Origin: Auanema rhodensis
Taxonomy: Eukaryota > Nematoda > Chromadorea > Rhabditida > Rhabditidae
NCBI GenBank assembly: GCA_964057225.1
Contig: OZ059895.1
Location: 3,472,001-3,536,000, forward strand
Direction: 5' to 3'
DNA: 64,000 nucleotides
In this document: positions 63,272 to 64,000 of the stretch, one piece after another
How positions within the stretch are numbered: position 1 is the stretch's first letter
How the letters are laid out: every line of letters begins with the position of its first letter
The notes under the pieces: generated by a model
Database searches by the model: none
The model's input: only the letters and a program-made list of their open reading frames with translations
Told to the model about the DNA's origin: nothing
Position numbers and translations under genes: made by a program

Positions 63272-64000
63272 TATGGGTGTACAAAAATCAAAGTTTATTA
63301 CTATCTTTACAAGATAGATTTCAAAAAAATTGGAATGTGATCACATGTTCTGATGCTTTGAAGGGCATGTTTTACTAGCCTACGTAGGAAAACATCCATT
63401 CAAGCAACAGAACTAGGAAAGATCCATGTCTGATTAGTCGGTCAGTTCATTATTTAAGGGTAACCTGTGCTGCGTATAATTTATGGGTGTACAAAAATCA
63501 AAGTTCTTAATCAAAGTTTAAAAAACAAACTGAATAAAAGTTCGAAAATCTGAATTAAAATCTTTCCAACATAGTGTTCAACATATGATATATTACTATC
63601 TTTACAAGATAGATACAAAAATATTGGAATGTGATCACATGTTCTGATGCTTTGAAGGGCATGTTTTACTAGCCTTCGTAGGAAAACATCCGTCCAAGCA
63701 ACAGAACTTGGAAAGATCCATGTCTGATTAGTCGGTCAGTTCATTAATTAAGGGTAACCTGTGCTGCGTATAATTTATGGGTGTACAAAAATCAAAGTTC
63801 TTAATCAAAGTTTAAAAAACAAACTGAATAAAAGTTCGAAAATCTGAATTAAAATCTTTCCAACATAGTGTTCAACATATGATATATTACTATCTTTACA
63901 AGATAGATACAAAAATATTGGAATGTGATCACATGTTCTGATGCTTTGAAGGGCATGTTTTACTAGCCTACGTAGGAAAACATCCGTTCAAGCAACAGAA
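63272..64000 (+). repeat. S2 Cw C(partial), cut by the window edge
   Basis: Starts: 63272, 63482, 63776. Cw has a private CGTCCAAG. The final L-C has w-type AAAATATTGG but CCTACGTAGG and CCGTTC, and is truncated after 225 bases by the window end. Confidence 0.88.

Larger units (their letters stand above)
1..64000 (+). repeat. Satellite DNA array, two monomer lengths, higher-order organised
   Basis: About 240 monomers follow each other head-to-tail on one strand with no spacer, insertion or inversion. Starts taken at TATGGG fall at intervals of 293-295 bp (about 163 copies) or 208-210 bp (about 77 copies), apart from one 198-bp copy. Variants recur in fixed order, so the array is built from multi-monomer higher-order repeats. 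Composition is AT-rich, about 31% G+C in a typical long unit. Known satellites of this kind are centromeric or heterochromatic; the location here is inferred. The array continues beyond both ends. No gene is supported anywhere in it. Confidence 0.97.

Noticed and set aside
1-64000. CRISPR array
   Set aside because: The repeats are 200-300 bp and contiguous, without unique spacers, and no cas-like coding is present.
1-64000. rRNA intergenic spacer, tRNA cluster or telomeric repeat
   Set aside because: No rRNA or tRNA-like structured sequence and no short G-rich telomere motif is present; the units are fully explained as satellite monomers.

Overview
The whole 64 kb window is one uninterrupted satellite-DNA array. 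I see no protein-coding gene, RNA gene, transposable element, telomeric repeat or unique sequence. About 240 monomers lie head-to-tail in one orientation, and the array runs off both ends. The base unit is about 31% G+C (92 of 294 bases in a typical long monomer). Tens of kilobases of higher-order-repeat satellite point to a eukaryotic chromosome, probably centromeric, pericentromeric or other constitutive heterochromatin. I do not recognise the family and cannot name the species.

Monomers are counted here from the T of TATGGG. There are two length classes. About 163 are long (L, 293-295 bp, mostly 294) and about 77 are short (S, 208-210 bp). S is L without one 85-bp internal block, and the junction is the same in every short copy checked. 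Names used below: L-A has GTTAGAAAATCTG, L-C GTTCGAAAATCTG, L-T GTTCGTAAATCTG, L-R GTTCGAGAATCTG, and L-K ATTAAAAAATCTG then AATG. L-G has a divergent start (CAAACAACAAGG) plus GTTGAAAAAATCTG, 295 bp. L-B has the L-G middle with an ordinary start, 295 bp. S1 has GATACAAAA (209 bp) and S2 has GATTTCAAAA (210 bp). Suffix w means CCTTCGTAGG replaces CCTACGTAGG. Suffix q means GAATTTGATC. L-A* is the special L-A that always precedes L-G (CTTGGGAAG, TTAGACGG, then TATATTTTA).

Layout. Positions 1-18436 hold nine higher-order repeats (HORs), each opening with L-G and closing with L-A*. They are 1.1 to 2.8 kb long and include a nested 10-mer + 7-mer arrangement of 4.4 kb. Positions 18437-36265 are a transition zone where L-G/L-A* disappear, L-B, w, L-R and L-K appear, and unit order is irregular; a 1594-bp six-mer occurs three times there. 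Positions 36266-61003 are dominated by w-containing HORs with clear recent tandem duplications: 798-bp trimers (1596-bp hexamers), a 2184-bp 8-mer in two copies, and a 5166-bp 19-mer in two copies. Positions 61004-64000 contain an isolated return of L-G next to L-K, then a doublet of L-R.

Nothing here works together as genes. The signal is the evolutionary record of unequal crossover and conversion in a satellite. Several recombinant monomers have breakpoints that can be placed within a few bases to a few tens of bases. Conserved sites that might bind protein or form structure are an imperfect inverted repeat around CCTACGTAGG, a small hairpin, and a w-specific motif that resembles part of the CENP-B box. 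These functional readings are inference.
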